DNA of 64,000 bases from Trema orientale (lineage: Eukaryota > Streptophyta > Magnoliopsida > Rosales > Cannabaceae), in NCBI GenBank assembly GCA_002914845.1, contig JXTC01000084.1:816540-880539 (forward strand), read 5' to 3'. The notes beneath the pieces are model-generated. The model worked only from the letters and a program-made list of their open reading frames with translations, ran no database searches and was not told the origin of the DNA. Below, piece after piece: positions 24,901 through 37,391 of the stretch. Both the position numbers and the translations under genes were made by a program. Positions within the stretch are counted from its first letter, which is position 1, and each line of letters begins with the position of its first letter.

Positions 24901-25880
24901 TTTTAATTTTCTTTAACACCTTAGAAATTCGTCTTCCATTTTTTTAAGCTATTTAAGAGTTTCTTGAATATTTTGTAAGTTCCCTTATAGGTTTTCTATT
25001 CTATATATCTTTTTTTTTTCTTTTTAATATATTTTCTTCTGCAGATGAAATGCTTATTTTTTTGTCTTACTATTAGCTTTTTATTTACAGTTTTTATTAG
25101 AAAAAAGAAAGGAAAAAAAAACGATCAAGTAATAGTGAAAAGGAAATTTATAATCCCTTAAAAGCAAAAACTAGATCTTTTATATATAAATATAAAAGGA
25201 ATGATGGGAAAAAAAATATAAAATGGAGTAGAAAAAAAAAAGAACGATAGAAAGAAGTGTTGCAGGAACTAGAAGAGAAAAACAATAATGAAAATAGGAT
25301 GTGTTGTCAATTTTTATTAGAGATTTTCTTAGATTTTCATTTTAGTCTTTTTATTGACAATAGGAGTGTTTTTATTTCATGTGGGATATCAATATAAATC
25401 ATCATATTAATTGGTAATTTAATAAGGGAAAAATTATGATTTTTCTATATTCTTTTATTCTAATTATTTGAATATAATTAATGTTGTTTTGTCGATAATT
25501 AATATATTTAGTGTGGTTGACTTAAACAATATAAAATGTTTGTTTCTTTTTAATTTCCAATTAAAAAATTAGGGAATGAGAAAGAGGATACAAAATGGGA
25601 AATAATTAGGGAATGAATCTTAAATAAGATTCTATTTAAATAAATAAAAAAAATATTAAAAATACCATGTTAGCAAGTCATTAACAAATTGTCCATCAAA
25701 TTTTTTTTTAATGATTTTATAAGTTTAACGCTAATTAATTACCATAAATTTTGTTGGCTAACTATCCAATTAATTAGAATCATCTAATTTTTATCCAACG
25801 ACTAAGATAACATTAACTACTAATGGATAAATATTACAATAACTATTGAAACCTTACCCATATGTATATGCATATAAATA
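21971..25880. other. AT-rich intergenic, no gene seen
   Basis: Only short frames and homopolymer tracts. 22300-22600 is locally GC-richer and 22800-23850 has a repeat-derived feel, but I could not assign either to an element. Confidence 0.4.
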
Positions 25881-26109
25881 CTTCACTACAAAAATCGAGG
25901 CTTTCCCCAACGCGTCAGCAAAAGTATAAAATTTGCGTTGGGAAGTGTTGTCGGTGAAAGACCGTGGGCAAACGCATCTACGCGATGCAATAGGGAATAC
26001 ACCAGGAAAGTTGGTATTTTGCCGATGCAATATGATCATCGTCTAAAAGTGTCTCATCAGCAAATAACATCGCAAAACAGTGTAGTGGTTAACTATTCAC
26101 CGACGCCAT

Positions 26110-26466
26110 TATAGATTGCATCAGCAAAGATTTTTCTTATTTTTGAAAAAATAATTTTTATCAATACAAAACGGCGTCAAGAAAGGTTTTTCTTATTTTT
26201 CCAAACATACCTTTCCCAACGAAATATGCATCAAGAAAGAGTTTTCTTACTTTTCTTTAAAAATATTTTTCCAAACGTAAAAAAGGCGTTGGAAAAGATT
26301 TTTCTTATTTTTCAGAAAATATCTATCCCAACGCAAAGAATTGCATCGGGAAAGATTTTTCTTATTTTTATAAAATACCTTTCCTCGTGCAAAAATGCGT
26401 CTAGAAATATTTTCTTATTTTTTTAGAGAATACCTTTCCCCAACAAACAAATGCGTCGATAACGGT
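26110..26466. repeat. Left subterminal repeats of the CACTA element
   Basis: Five or so units of about 65-75 bp. Each has a GATTTTTCTTATTTTT core followed by a CTTTCCCAACG-like and a GCGTCGGGAA-like word. Such arrays bind the element's own transposase in studied CACTA elements; that function is inferred here. Confidence 0.7.
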
Positions 26467-26574
26467 TTGAAAAATAAATAAAAAAAACTAAAATAAAATA
26501 AAATGAAAATATAATAAATAAATTATTAACAATTATTTAAAATACAATAGTAATACATAAAACATCATAGCTAG

Positions 26575-27370
26575 GTGGAGGTGGTAGAGTGGGAGGTTGG
26601 AAGTTGAAGCTCGACGTATTCAACTGAGCTATCAGTGTAGTCATCAGATGTCGCTAAGCCTCCGATTTTCATTGAGTCTCGTCCAGTCGGCGGTGGTGCT
26701 CCTCATCTCTCTCTGCTAGCTACCGCTGTAGGCTTGCAATAGTCTTAGCCTGCTCCCGATGAATAGCTGAAGGATCACTACTACTTGCTACCCTCGGTCC
26801 TCCAACGACCTTCATCCTAGGCAATGACCCGACACCCTTCTGCCACCACGAGCAATGACCAAGGTTTTGTGTCATAATCACGCAGTCATCGAAAATTTGT
26901 AGACCAACAACGGACTCAGATGATCTGGCTTGGTCAGATAATAGAGATTGTGACTGTGTTTGAGCCTGAGTCATATCTCCTCTCTCAACCTACCAATTCC
27001 TCCTACATAACAAAATTTTGTTAGAATTAATTAATTACTACAAAGAAACTTAGAATTAAAAAAATTAAAATTAAACTTACATATTATCTTGAGAAAATTC
27101 ATTCGTCTATTTGCAGTGTCACTGCTACCGAAGGTCGATGCGGCTGGCAAGGGCACCTGTCTCTAGGTCAGCCTATAACAAAAATAATAACTAACAAAAT
27201 TTAAAATGAGATGAAAATCATGAACTTTAAATGAGTGGCCATTATTTGTATATTTACCGCATCGTGCATGTGACCCGTGAGACTCAACGAGCCTTGAGTT
27301 GGAGCTTAAAACTACTTCGTCTGGCTCTCAGTGTTTTTCGCCAAACTTTTCTGGAGAAAAAAAGATTAAT
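26575..27370 (-). pseudogene. CACTA ORF1 (Transposase_24-like) remnant
   Basis: Read on the - strand, pieces in different frames resemble the plant transposase family associated with CACTA elements. They are a basic KNTESQTK-like segment (about 27330), ADLETGALASRIDLR (about 27150), and a C-terminal part at 26974-26720. The C-terminal part leads into an LAERDEEHHRRLDETQ coiled coil and a proline-rich tail near 26600. Stops separate the pieces. No TNP2-type transposase was seen, so the element was non-autonomous or deleted. Confidence 0.55.
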
Positions 27371-28099
27371 TAGTGAAATTGAATTAATATATAAGAAAAT
27401 AAAAGAAGTTACTAATAATAAAAAAAAAGAGAAACTATTACTTGAAACTCCGGTGTCACAAAGTGATCATAAAATTATCGAGATGCATAATCTTTTATCA
27501 ACTCCTGAATGAGTCTAAGGTAATTTTTTTATGAGTAAAATAATGCATTGATGAAGTAAAGTCACAATATGTACATATCAATGTACAGAGTATGACTAGA
27601 AACAAAATTTTTATGACATTTCTTTAACCAATTTATTGATTACCATTACTTATAATTAAGTATATTATTGATTATTTGTTTAATTATTACTACTTAATAA
27701 TTATTAATCACTAATTTATTATTTAATTATTTTTATTATTGGTATGATTATTTTATAGCTATTATCTTACGAAGTTTTTATTTTTTATTATTATTTTTAG
27801 GTTGGAGGGAATGGTGGCGGATGGATTCTTTTTTTGTGGAGTCATGAATCCGATTGTTCAACCTTCTCTTCCCAAAATACCCTCATCATGTTCCTGTTTA
27901 TTTGCATGGCTTGGCTTTTAATCTCTCTCTTCTACTAGCCCACCCTGGTGACTTTGATTGGGGTCGAATTTATATCAAAAAATAAATACGTGCCTAAAAT
28001 TATTGACTTTTGCCTATGCAAAAAAGTGATGAAAAATATATAAAAATTAAAAATATAAATATAAATAATAAAAAATAAAAAATATATAGGTACTAGAAA

Positions 28100-28720
28100 A
28101 AAAAATACTCGACTTTCGCCGACGCACTTTTGCATCGGTTAAAGTGTAGATAATAAAAATAATTATTAAAAAAATAAAGAATGCTCGACTTTTGCTGACA
28201 CAACGACAAAAACGCGTCGGTATAGATATTTAAAAATTTTATCTGAAAACAAATACGTGCCCAAAATTTGCCTTTCACGGGGGATTTGTTTAGGAGCAAT
28301 CCTTTGTCAATACAAATTCAACAATGTGTCGGCATATGTATATATTACAAAAAATGAAAAATGCGTGACTTTTACCGACACACTTTTGATTCAGCACAAA
28401 TATGGAATAAAAAAAATTATGAATGAAAAATAATGAATGCTCGACTTTTGCTGATGCAATGGCAACAACGTGCCGGCAAAGATGTTTAGAAAGTTTATCT
28501 AAAATTAAATATGTACCCAAAATCCGCCTTTCACAGGGAATTTTTTTGAGGCCAACCCTTTACCAATACAAATTCAACAATGCATCGGCATATATATAGA
28601 TAATAAAAAATAAAAAATGCGTGACTTTTTCTGATGCAAAAGAGCATTGGAAAATATACATTCTACTAATTTTTTTATGAGATATATCCGACACATAGAT
28701 TTATAACGCGTCGGTAAAAG
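28100..28720. repeat. Right subterminal repeats of the CACTA element
   Basis: Two long copies (about 28186-28430 and 28440-28690) share TGCTCGACTTTTGCTGA, GCCTTTCAC(G/A)GGG and CAATACAAATTCAACAATG words, plus repeated GCGTCGG cores. Confidence 0.65.
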
Positions 28721-28737
28721 CAGTGTTTCTTGTAGTG

Positions 28738-30960
28738 TCTAGAGAGTAGTTTAGAGTTTCAAAAAAAGAAATCTTTCAATTTACCACACATTCTCTATTT
28801 ATAAATTTTAAGATATTTGGCATACTTGGCTCCTATGTTAATTATATGTAGCTTGACAGAGCAATTCCTGAATTATTTTGTTTTGGCAATTAGGTCCTTA
28901 AGTTTAAAAACTTTAGCAATAAAGTCTTTTTGTTTGTTAATATTAAAGCTTTTATGAAAATAAATACTACTAATACTAATTAGTTTGGAAGGAAAATAGA
29001 AAGAAAATTTAAGAGAAATTTTAAAATTTTCTATTTTAAAACTTTTAGATTATTTTGTTCATTGTAATTAAACTTCAGTTATTGTCCTTTCAATTTTACT
29101 AGTGCCGGTAAAGTATTTATTTTGACCTTCAAAAACTTTATATAACGTGACTTGAAAATGCTCAATTATATCCAACATTTTAACATAAATTATCAAAAAG
29201 ACTTAATCGCCAATGTTTTTAAAAAATTAGGGATATTGAAAAAAAAATTAGGAACTACTTTTGCTAATCGTGAATAATATAGGGGCCAAATATGCCAAAA
29301 ATCCTAAATTTTATCACATTTTGGGACCAGATAAAAATCATGGCCCCATGTGATTTTTTTTTCTTTTGTTCTAAATGGCCTCAGGTGATTAAATTCAAGA
29401 AAGAACATTTCAAATGCATATTACTTCACACAAATTTAACATTAAACAATTTCCAAAAAAGTGGAAATAAAATAACTAATTATAGACTCAAATCGGAACC
29501 GCCCAAACTCAATAAACATGAAATTGCATAAACACATCTTAGATCAACCATATCCAAACCTAGATATAGTTCCAAAACCTCCACCCCTAATGGGATTGCA
29601 TAAAACCATCGCAAATTCGTTCTAGGCATGAGGAGGGTCACCGTACGTGGAGTGGGAGGACACTCTAGAGGCCATTAGAGCTGACAGTGAATCTTGTCCA
29701 CGGGCATGTTGGTGCAGCCATGCAGGTGATCAAGGTGCATCATGGTCGTCGAGATTGCCAGAAGGGAAAAAAACTAAGAACAAACTGTTTGTCTAGAATT
29801 CGAATACTTCTTTTTTAATTTATATTTTAAATAAAAAACGAAAGTAGAAATGATTTAAAAAAGTATAAAATTAAAATATATATCACTTTTTAGAATTTTT
29901 CATTAATCAAAGCATAATTTGGTCTTTTTACTATTTAAATCACTAAAGGCAACTTTCGTATTGTTGTAGTGTGAAGTAACTTTATTATATATAGAAAACA
30001 ACTGTGAGAAAAAAGACTTAGATATTTAATGAATTTAATTACAAAACTGTTATACTATTTAGAAACGGTATTTGAGTGTTGGTAAACTGTAGATTGTGTG
30101 TGCTATAGAATGATGACAAATGAACAAATGAATGATATAAATGAATGTAATACTAAACTAGTTGTTTACTTCTCCAATTAAAAAAGGAAATCAAGCACTT
30201 GTAAACAAATGAACAATAAAATTATTGAAATAACGTAACTATAAACTAGTTGAAATTTCCAATTAAAAAGAAACTAAGCAGTTGTAAACAAAAGGACAAT
30301 AAACTAATTGAATAAATATAAATATACACTAGTTGTTTATTTCTCCGGTTAAAAACAAAATAAACTGAATGTTAGTGACAAAATGAGCTGAATGCTGTAC
30401 ATATATACATTGGGAAGGAATAAAGGATTAAAATAGTAAATTATTTACTAAGAAATAAAATTATTACAAACTAAAAAAAAAAAAACAAATTATAAGTAGC
30501 ATGTGTATGGGCTGCTTGATTCTTGAAACGAGGAATAAATAGTAGGAACCACCGCCATCATGTGCCACCGCCATCATGTCTCAACAGAAGATTTCATATC
30601 GTTAGCATTAATTCTATTAATTGCTAGACAAAGCTTAGTTCACCATATCCACAACAAATATACAATCATTTTCTACTAAAGGGCTAGTGAAACTCGAAGT
30701 AGTCACAAGATCTAGATCTTAGCAGCAAGAATATTAGTCCTTCCTTCGTCATCTTAGAGTATACCATTAATCCTAATAAAGTCCATATATATTTATCAAC
30801 AATGCAGCATTTATGATAAATATCTTCTAAACCTGAACTGTAGAAGGTTTAGATTTATAATAAAATCAAAGAATATATCTAAAATAAAACAAAATCTACA
30901 TTGGTTCAAAATTTGGTAAGACTATTCCTTCAACAAAAAAAAAAATCTGGTAGGACGAAA
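28738..30960. other. Intergenic with a foldback stretch
   Basis: About 28880-29235 forms an imperfect inverted repeat: GCAATTAGGTCCTTAAG and AATAAAGTCTTTTTG on the left have inverted counterparts on the right, as in the foldback element at 47699. 30060-30450 contains repeated CTAGTTGTTTAC-type words that recur beyond the copia element. No gene is supported. Confidence 0.4.
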
Positions 30961-31415
30961 TGTTGGAAATAAAACAAGTTTTATTAATCATTCAAATATT
31001 ATTACAAGAGAATAAACTCTTAATTTCACTCTTCAAACTCACTCACTCACTAGAAGCTATACTTCTTTCTCTCTTTACTTCACTCTTAGAAGCTTTGCTT
31101 CTTACTTATGCTTTCAACATAAGGTGAAAAGGCTACTTATACTTGTTCTAGATCAACATACACCACAAAATAAATAATTCACACTAACACTCTTTTATTC
31201 TTGATCACACACGTAGCTAACTAAAATCCCACTTCAATATGCATGAATTGCATGTTCTTGTCTTGAGCTGAATTTCAACTAAAGAACTTTGGACTTTGTT
31301 ATTGGGCTGAACTTTTAACTAAAGGACTTTAGGCTATGTTATTTGGCTGAACTTTTAATTAAAAGACTTTGGGCTTTATTAATAAATTGGATTAAAGCAA
31401 GTTTATAATCCAACA
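30961..31415 (-). repeat. 3' LTR of the copia element
   Basis: 455 bp, TGTTGG to CCAACA, adjacent to the polypurine tract at 31416-31430 (seen as CCCTCCCTTAAACTT on the + strand). Confidence 0.93.
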
Positions 31416-31428
31416 CCCTCCCTTAAAC

Positions 31429-34400
31429 TTATTTTATAACACCAAGTAAGTTTATTAACCTTATGAAGTCTTCAAACTTGAGTGACTTGATAAAAATGTC
31501 AGCAATCTGATCATGTGATCTGATATACTCTAATCGTACTTCTTTGCTTGCAACACATTCTCTTATGTAATGATAGTGAGTGTCAATATGCTTGATTCGG
31601 ACTGGATTTTTAGCTAAAGCTATTGCTGACTTGTTGTCGATGTGAATCTCTATTGGCTCTTTTTGAGGTATGTTTAACTCTTTCAACAACTTCTTAACCA
31701 GATTGCATGACTAACATACGATATAGTAGCTACGTACTCGGCTTTGCATTTTGAGAAGATGATAATCGATTGTTTCTTAGATATCCAGGTGAAGGCGATT
31801 TCTCTTATGAAAAACACAAAACTAGTTATGCTTTTTCAATCATCAGTATCTCCAGCCTAATCACTATCATTGTATCCAACAAGTTTGTAATCATTAGAAA
31901 CTGAATAGAACAAACCAAGATTGATTGTACCTTTTAGGTAACGGAGAATATTCTTTGCAGCCTTGAAGTGAGTAGTTGTTGGAGTTTCTATGTAACGACT
32001 CACTAGTCTAGTTGCATGCAGAATATTGGGCCTTGTACATGTTAAATACTACAAGCATCCAACAAGGCTCTTGAAGAGTATTAGATCCACTTTTTCTGCT
32101 TCATCTTCTTTGAATAATCTTATTTCGTACTCCACCAGTGTGCTTATCGGCTTGTAATCATCTATTCGACTTCTTAAAGATCTTTTTTGTATAGCTTTCT
32201 TGAGAGATGAAGATGCCTTCTTTCTATTGCTTGACTTCTATGCCAAGATAGTATACCATAAGTTAGATATCTATCATTTTAAACTCATATGTCATCACTC
32301 TCTTGAATTCGTCAAACATCCTTGGATTACTTCCAGTAAATATCAGATCATCCACGTACAAGTATACAATCAGAATATCTCTATCTTTGGTTTTAACATA
32401 GAGAGTATGTTCATAAGGATACTTAGTGAAGTTATTCTCTTAGAAATATTTGTCAATTCGGCTATTCCATACTTTTGGTTCTGGCTTTTGCCTGTAGAGA
32501 GCCTTCTTCAGCTTCAACACCTTGTTTTCATGCCCTTTTACCTCATAAGCCAATGATTGTTCGATGTAGACTTCTTCTTCAAGAATTCTGTTAAGAAATG
32601 CAGACTTCACATCCATCTGATAGATTTTCCATTTGTTCTGAGCAGCAAAAGAAATGATTAGTCTTATAGTTTTTAACCATGCAATAGAAGCGAATACCTC
32701 GTCCTAGTCCATTCCAACTCTTTGATTATAGCCTTTTGCTACAAGCCTTACTTTGTATCTTTCTACCTCTCTATTTGCATTCTTCTTCACCTTGTACTCC
32801 CATTTTACACTGATACCTTTATGATCTTTAGGAAGAGTGGATAATTCTTAAGTGTTATTCTTCTCTATAGCTTTGACTTCTTCATCCATTGCTTTTCTCT
32901 ATTTCTCTTCTTACACAGCTTCTTGGAAGTTCATAGGCATACAGTCCATAAAAAGGCAAAATAGAGTGAGATTTTCGAGTCTATCGGTCACCTCATACAG
33001 ATCTTCAAGACTTCTGTACGTTCTTCATGTCTCTTAGTTAAGAAAGATGGCGGTGAATCTCTATGAGTAGATGACACTAGCGAAGTAGGTAGAGTAGTAG
33101 CCTCTTGATGGACTTCTCTACTTGCTTTGCTAGTGTTTCTTTATTTTTAAATTGTGGAAAGAAATTGTAATTATTTATTTAAGAACTAAAGTCTCATTCA
33201 CCTTCTTCATCAAATATTACTTTTCGACTGATGATTACTTTTCCATTGTTGGAATTGCATAACTTATAGTCTTTGGAATTAGTGCCATAGCCGATGAAAA
33301 TAAACTTCTCGCTTTTATCATTAAGCTTAGTTCTATGTTTGTCTGGCACACGTACATGGGTTATGCTTCTAAAAACTCTTAAGTGGGAGATCCCAGGCTT
33401 CCTTCGCTCCAAGATTCTTGTGGTGTTTTGCCCTATATACTTCTTCTTAGAGAACGATTTGACAAGTAGACACCACATGCAACAACTTCTGCACAGATTT
33501 TTTTGGGCAATCTCTTACTTTTCAGCATGATTTGAGCCATGTTAAGAATTAGTGCCACCACATTTGTTGGGAGGGGGGAAGGGGATCTCATAGTAGTTAA
33601 GGGCCATTGAATTCCATTTACTTCGCAGAATTCTTAGAACTCTTTAGAAGTGAATTCGCTTACTCTGTCGGATCTCATGGCTTTGATCTGAAGACTACTT
33701 TCTTTCTCTACCATTGCTTTGAACTTCCTGAAAGCCTCAAAAACTTCTGATTTCTATTTTAAGAAATAAACCCAAATCTTTCGTAAAAAATAGTCAATGA
33801 AGAGCAATAAGTAGTTGCTTTTACCAAAAAAACTTAGCTTGATAGGACTGCAAACATCAGTGTGTCTGAGTTCAAGCGGTTTTTGAACTCTTGAATTTGA
33901 CTTATTTAGAAACTTTTCCTGAATTGCTTCCTGAGTAAGCATCCTTCACAAAGCTGATCAGAGTGATTAATATTTGGCAAGCCTCTCACCATCTCTTTTT
34001 TAGATAGTAGCTCTAGTCTTCCAAAGAGATACCTCGAATCTCAAATACCATAGCCATGATGAATCTTTATAAAATGCTTTGAGACATTTTATCACATTAT
34101 TTTGAATGTTCAACAAGAATATTCTATTTCTTGATATAGGCATCTTGGCAATTAAGTTCATGTTGTTATCTCTTATAGAAAGATTGTAATATTTCAAGTG
34201 AATATCATAGCCTTTCTCTAAGAGCTGTCCCAAACTCAAAATATTTATTTTCATGGTGAGTACATAATAAACGTTTGAAATGAATTGATGTCCCCCATTT
34301 TTCGAGCAGATAAGAATTTTAGCTCTTCCTTTTACCGCTGCTTTGGAATTATCACTGAAAGAAATATTTCCACTTATTAATTCATTAAGCTTTATGAATA

Positions 34401-35490
34401 TTGATCGATACCCACACATATGATTGCTAGCACCCGTGTCAAGATACCATGTGTTGTCTTGACCTTTGTTATTGTCGTTATATGCTAGTAGCACGGTACC
34501 ATTCTCTTCTCTCTTCTCTTCAATGTAATTAACTTTCTCTTCAATTTTGTTATTAGGTGCTCTATATTTTCTAGCACAATGGCCAAATTTATGACAATTG
34601 TAGCATTCAATTTCAGACTTTTCATGTCTCAAGTTCGATTGACCTCTACCACAACCTCCTGTAGAGCTTTCTTTTCTTTCGAAATTACTATTATGATAAT
34701 TGTTGTTGTTGATATTATTAGAATTCCAACCTCGTCCACATCCACGGCCACAACTTATACCACGTCTTTATCCTCGGCCTTGTCCTCTATCACGACTACG
34801 TTGACTTCTACCATTATATTGGCTATCTTCTTTCTCTGTGAGTTATGTCTTGAGAAGCTGCTCCTTGAAATTAGGCTTCTTCTTTTTCTTTTTTTCGTGG
34901 GCTTACAAGGAACCTAAGAATTATTCTATCAGCATGGCTCCCAAATCTTTGATTTCTTCAATGACAGTAACAATATTCTTGAACTTTGGATCTAATGATT
35001 GGAGAATCTTTTCTATGATTACAATATTTTCTAATTTCTCACCATTTCTTTTTATTTGATTAGAAATGGCTAAAACTTTCGAAAAATAGTCAGAAACTGA
35101 CTCAATCTCCATCATGTACAGTGAATCAAACTCTCTTCTTAGAGTTTGAAGGGGAACCTTCTTAACTTTATCTTCTCCCTTGTAAGAGACTTGAAGTTTC
35201 TCCCATGCTTCCTTGGCAGAGGTCGGACTTGATATTTTCTCAAACCCATCATTATCTAAGGCTTGGTAGATGAGGAAGAGAGCTTTTTTGTCTCTCTTTC
35301 TTGAATCTTTTAAATTATCCTTTTATGTTGAGGATAGTGTCGACTCATCTCTTCGCTCTTCGTAGCCTTTCTTTACAACCTCCCAAATATCATGTACTCT
35401 AAGAAGTACATTCATTTTGATAGTCCAATTATCAAAGTTGCTACCCTTAAGTGATGGAACTTGAAGAGATACTAAATTACTAGTAGTCAT
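31429..35490 (-). pseudogene. Copia gag-pol, multiply broken
   Basis: Gag starts at ATG 35490 (MTTSNLVSLQVPSL, UBN2-type gag) and runs through 35115-34921. A CCHC knuckle, CYNCHKFGHCARKY, has lost its last cysteine to Tyr. Protease DTGASNHMCG lies at about 34440-34411. An integrase core segment is at 33942-33754 and the integrase C-terminal region at 33478-33194. RT has an intact YVDD at 32358-32347 but broken frames around it. RNase H with DNKSAIALAKNP and KHIDTHYHYIRECV is at 31689-31429. Stops and shifts throughout make it inactive. It would have encoded the virus-like particle protein and enzymes for copying the element's RNA into DNA. Confidence 0.9.
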
Positions 35491-36007
35491 AGCTCTTAAT
35501 AGAGTGAGATTTTAGCAATTTCGACTACACGGATAGATCCAGAATGTCAAAAAATCTTAAGATTGACTGGTATATCGACTTAGTCAAAGTCAACAGTCAA
35601 AGTCAATCTTCTTGGTCAAAGGTCAATGTTGGTCAATGACTCGATCAACGATGATCAAGGGTCGGTCAATGGTTAGGTCAAACGGCTCTGACGGCTTGGT
35701 CAACAGGCTTGGCGACTCAGCTCAACTCAGTGAGTTGATTTAGTTTCTAGCAGTAAACTTCTGGTGACTCGTACAGACTCATTTGGACTCCGATTGGGCT
35801 GATTTTTACGGCAGCGTGTTCGTCTCGTCGAGCTCTTTGATTTGATCTGCAATAGGGATAAGTTATGAGCAAACTTTTCACATTCTCAATCTCAATAATT
35901 TTTTCTGATGTAGAAGATCGGTCAAAGTTGGATCCATAGAGCATACTTAGAATTAAAAAGATTTAAAATTTCAAGAAATCTCTCATAATCTCACTTTGAT
36001 ACCACAT

Positions 36008-36491
36008 TGTTGGAAATAAAACAAGTTTTATTAGTCATTCAAATACTATTACAAGGGAAAAAACTCTCAATTTCACTCTTCAAACTCACTCACTAACTAG
36101 AAGCTATGCTTCTTTCTCTCTGCACATCGTTCTTAGAAACTTTGCTTCTTACTTGATACTTTCAACATTAGGTGAATGGGCTATTTATACTTATTCTAGA
36201 TCAATATACATCACAAAATAAATAATTCATACTAACATAATATCTAACACTCTTTTATTCTTGATCACGCACGTAGCTAACTAAAATCCCACTTTAATAT
36301 GCATGAATTGCATGTATAATATCAGAAGCTTCTTGTCTTGGGCTGAATTTTAACTAAAGGACTTTGGGCTTTGTTATTAGACTGAACTTGTAACTAAAGG
36401 ACTTTAGGCTATGTTATTCGGCTTAACTTTTAATTAAAAGACTTTGGGCTTTATTATTGGGCTTGGATCAATACAAGTTTATAATCCAACA
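36008..36491 (-). repeat. 5' LTR of the copia element
   Basis: 484 bp, TGTTGG to CCAACA. It contains two short segments missing from the partner LTR (near 36231 and 36313). The gag leader of about 515 bp lies between it and the gag start. Confidence 0.93.
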
Positions 36492-36712
36492 CTAAACCCT
36501 TATGGCAATGAGTCTATAAGGACTAACACTTTCGCACTAATGAAAGGATTACTGAATAAAAAGACTAGGAAAAATAAAAAGATGGAAATCTTGCTGGAGA
36601 GGGAGATCAATAGAGGATCTTTCTCTCTGATGACGTAGAAATTAATTGAAAAAAGAAGTATAGAGGAAGAAGATAATCAAGGTTTTATTTTAATTTTTTT
36701 TTCTCGTTAATG

Positions 36713-36749
<37 letters not shown>

Positions 36750-37390
36750 GGGGCTTAACTAATGACCACCACTTACTACAAATTAAAGGAAAATGACACA
36801 CACACACTACCAAGGTTTGAACCTCTGACCCCCCCAAAGTCAAAATTTAAGATTGTAAAAATCAAACAGAATCGCCTATTGATTATGGGACCTTATTCTA
36901 ATTAGGCGCTTTGAGGAATGTTATTAATTAATCCTACACTACCATCAATTCTAAATTAATAGTTTAAGAATCGAACATAACTATAAACTTGTTGTTCAAG
37001 TCTCTTGTTAAAAACTAAAGCAATTGTAAGCAAGAGAATATTAATTCAATGAACGTAACTGTAGATTATTTGTTTACGTCTCAAGTTAAAAAGAAACTAA
37101 GCTGAATGTCAATGAAAAAAAAAAAGACAGAAAAAGAAATAAAAATTTTACATGATGAATATCCTAAGCATACTATCGACAATGGAATTTGGGTTTGTCA
37201 TTTTTTGTTTTCGTTTGCTTTGGTAAAATAGCGTTTTCCTTACTTTTTTACGATTTTGTTACTAGTCGTTTACTTTATTTTTAAGAAGTAAACAACTAGT
37301 TTATAATATATTTATGAAGTAAATAGCTATTTCAATATTATCAAGTAAATGACTGTTTTGGGGTTTTCCCAATTTTTGGGATTAGTCCTA
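36492..37390. other. Intergenic, repeats related to 30060-30450
   Basis: 36960-37140 and 37290-37330 share CAAGTCTC..TTAAAAA, AAACTAAGC and ACAACTAGTTT words with 30060-30450 and 39380-39490. A T-run lies at 36718-36743. No gene. Confidence 0.4.
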
Positions 37391-37391
37391 A

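Larger units (their letters stand above)
25884..28737. mobile_element. CACTA (EnSpm-like) element, decayed
   Basis: The left end CACTACAAAAATCGAGGC and the right end GTGTTTCTTGTAGTG (reverse complement CACTACAAGAAACAC) are classic CACTA termini. Arrays of CGTCGG and CCAACG words lie inside both ends, as expected for subterminal transposase-binding repeats. A remnant of the plant CACTA ORF1 (Transposase_24-like) lies between. The 3-bp flanks (CTT and TCT) do not match, so one end may have been rearranged or a nested insertion occurred. Confidence 0.75.
30961..36491 (-). mobile_element. Ty1/copia LTR retrotransposon, decayed
   Basis: LTRs at 30961-31415 (455 bp) and 36008-36491 (484 bp) both run TGTTGG to CCAACA. 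Two short indels account for most of the length difference. On the - strand the LTR at 36008 is the 5' one. It is followed by the primer-binding site TGGTATCAAAGT (36004 downward), close to the initiator-Met tRNA complement. The 3' LTR is preceded by a polypurine tract (AAGTTTAAGGGAGGG). Flanks CGAAA and CTAAA match 4 of 5. Protein order gag, protease, integrase, RT, RNase H identifies copia. Confidence 0.93.

Noticed and set aside
34579..35059. Ser/Thr- and Phe-rich + strand frames
   Set aside because: Antisense to the copia gag and protease region.
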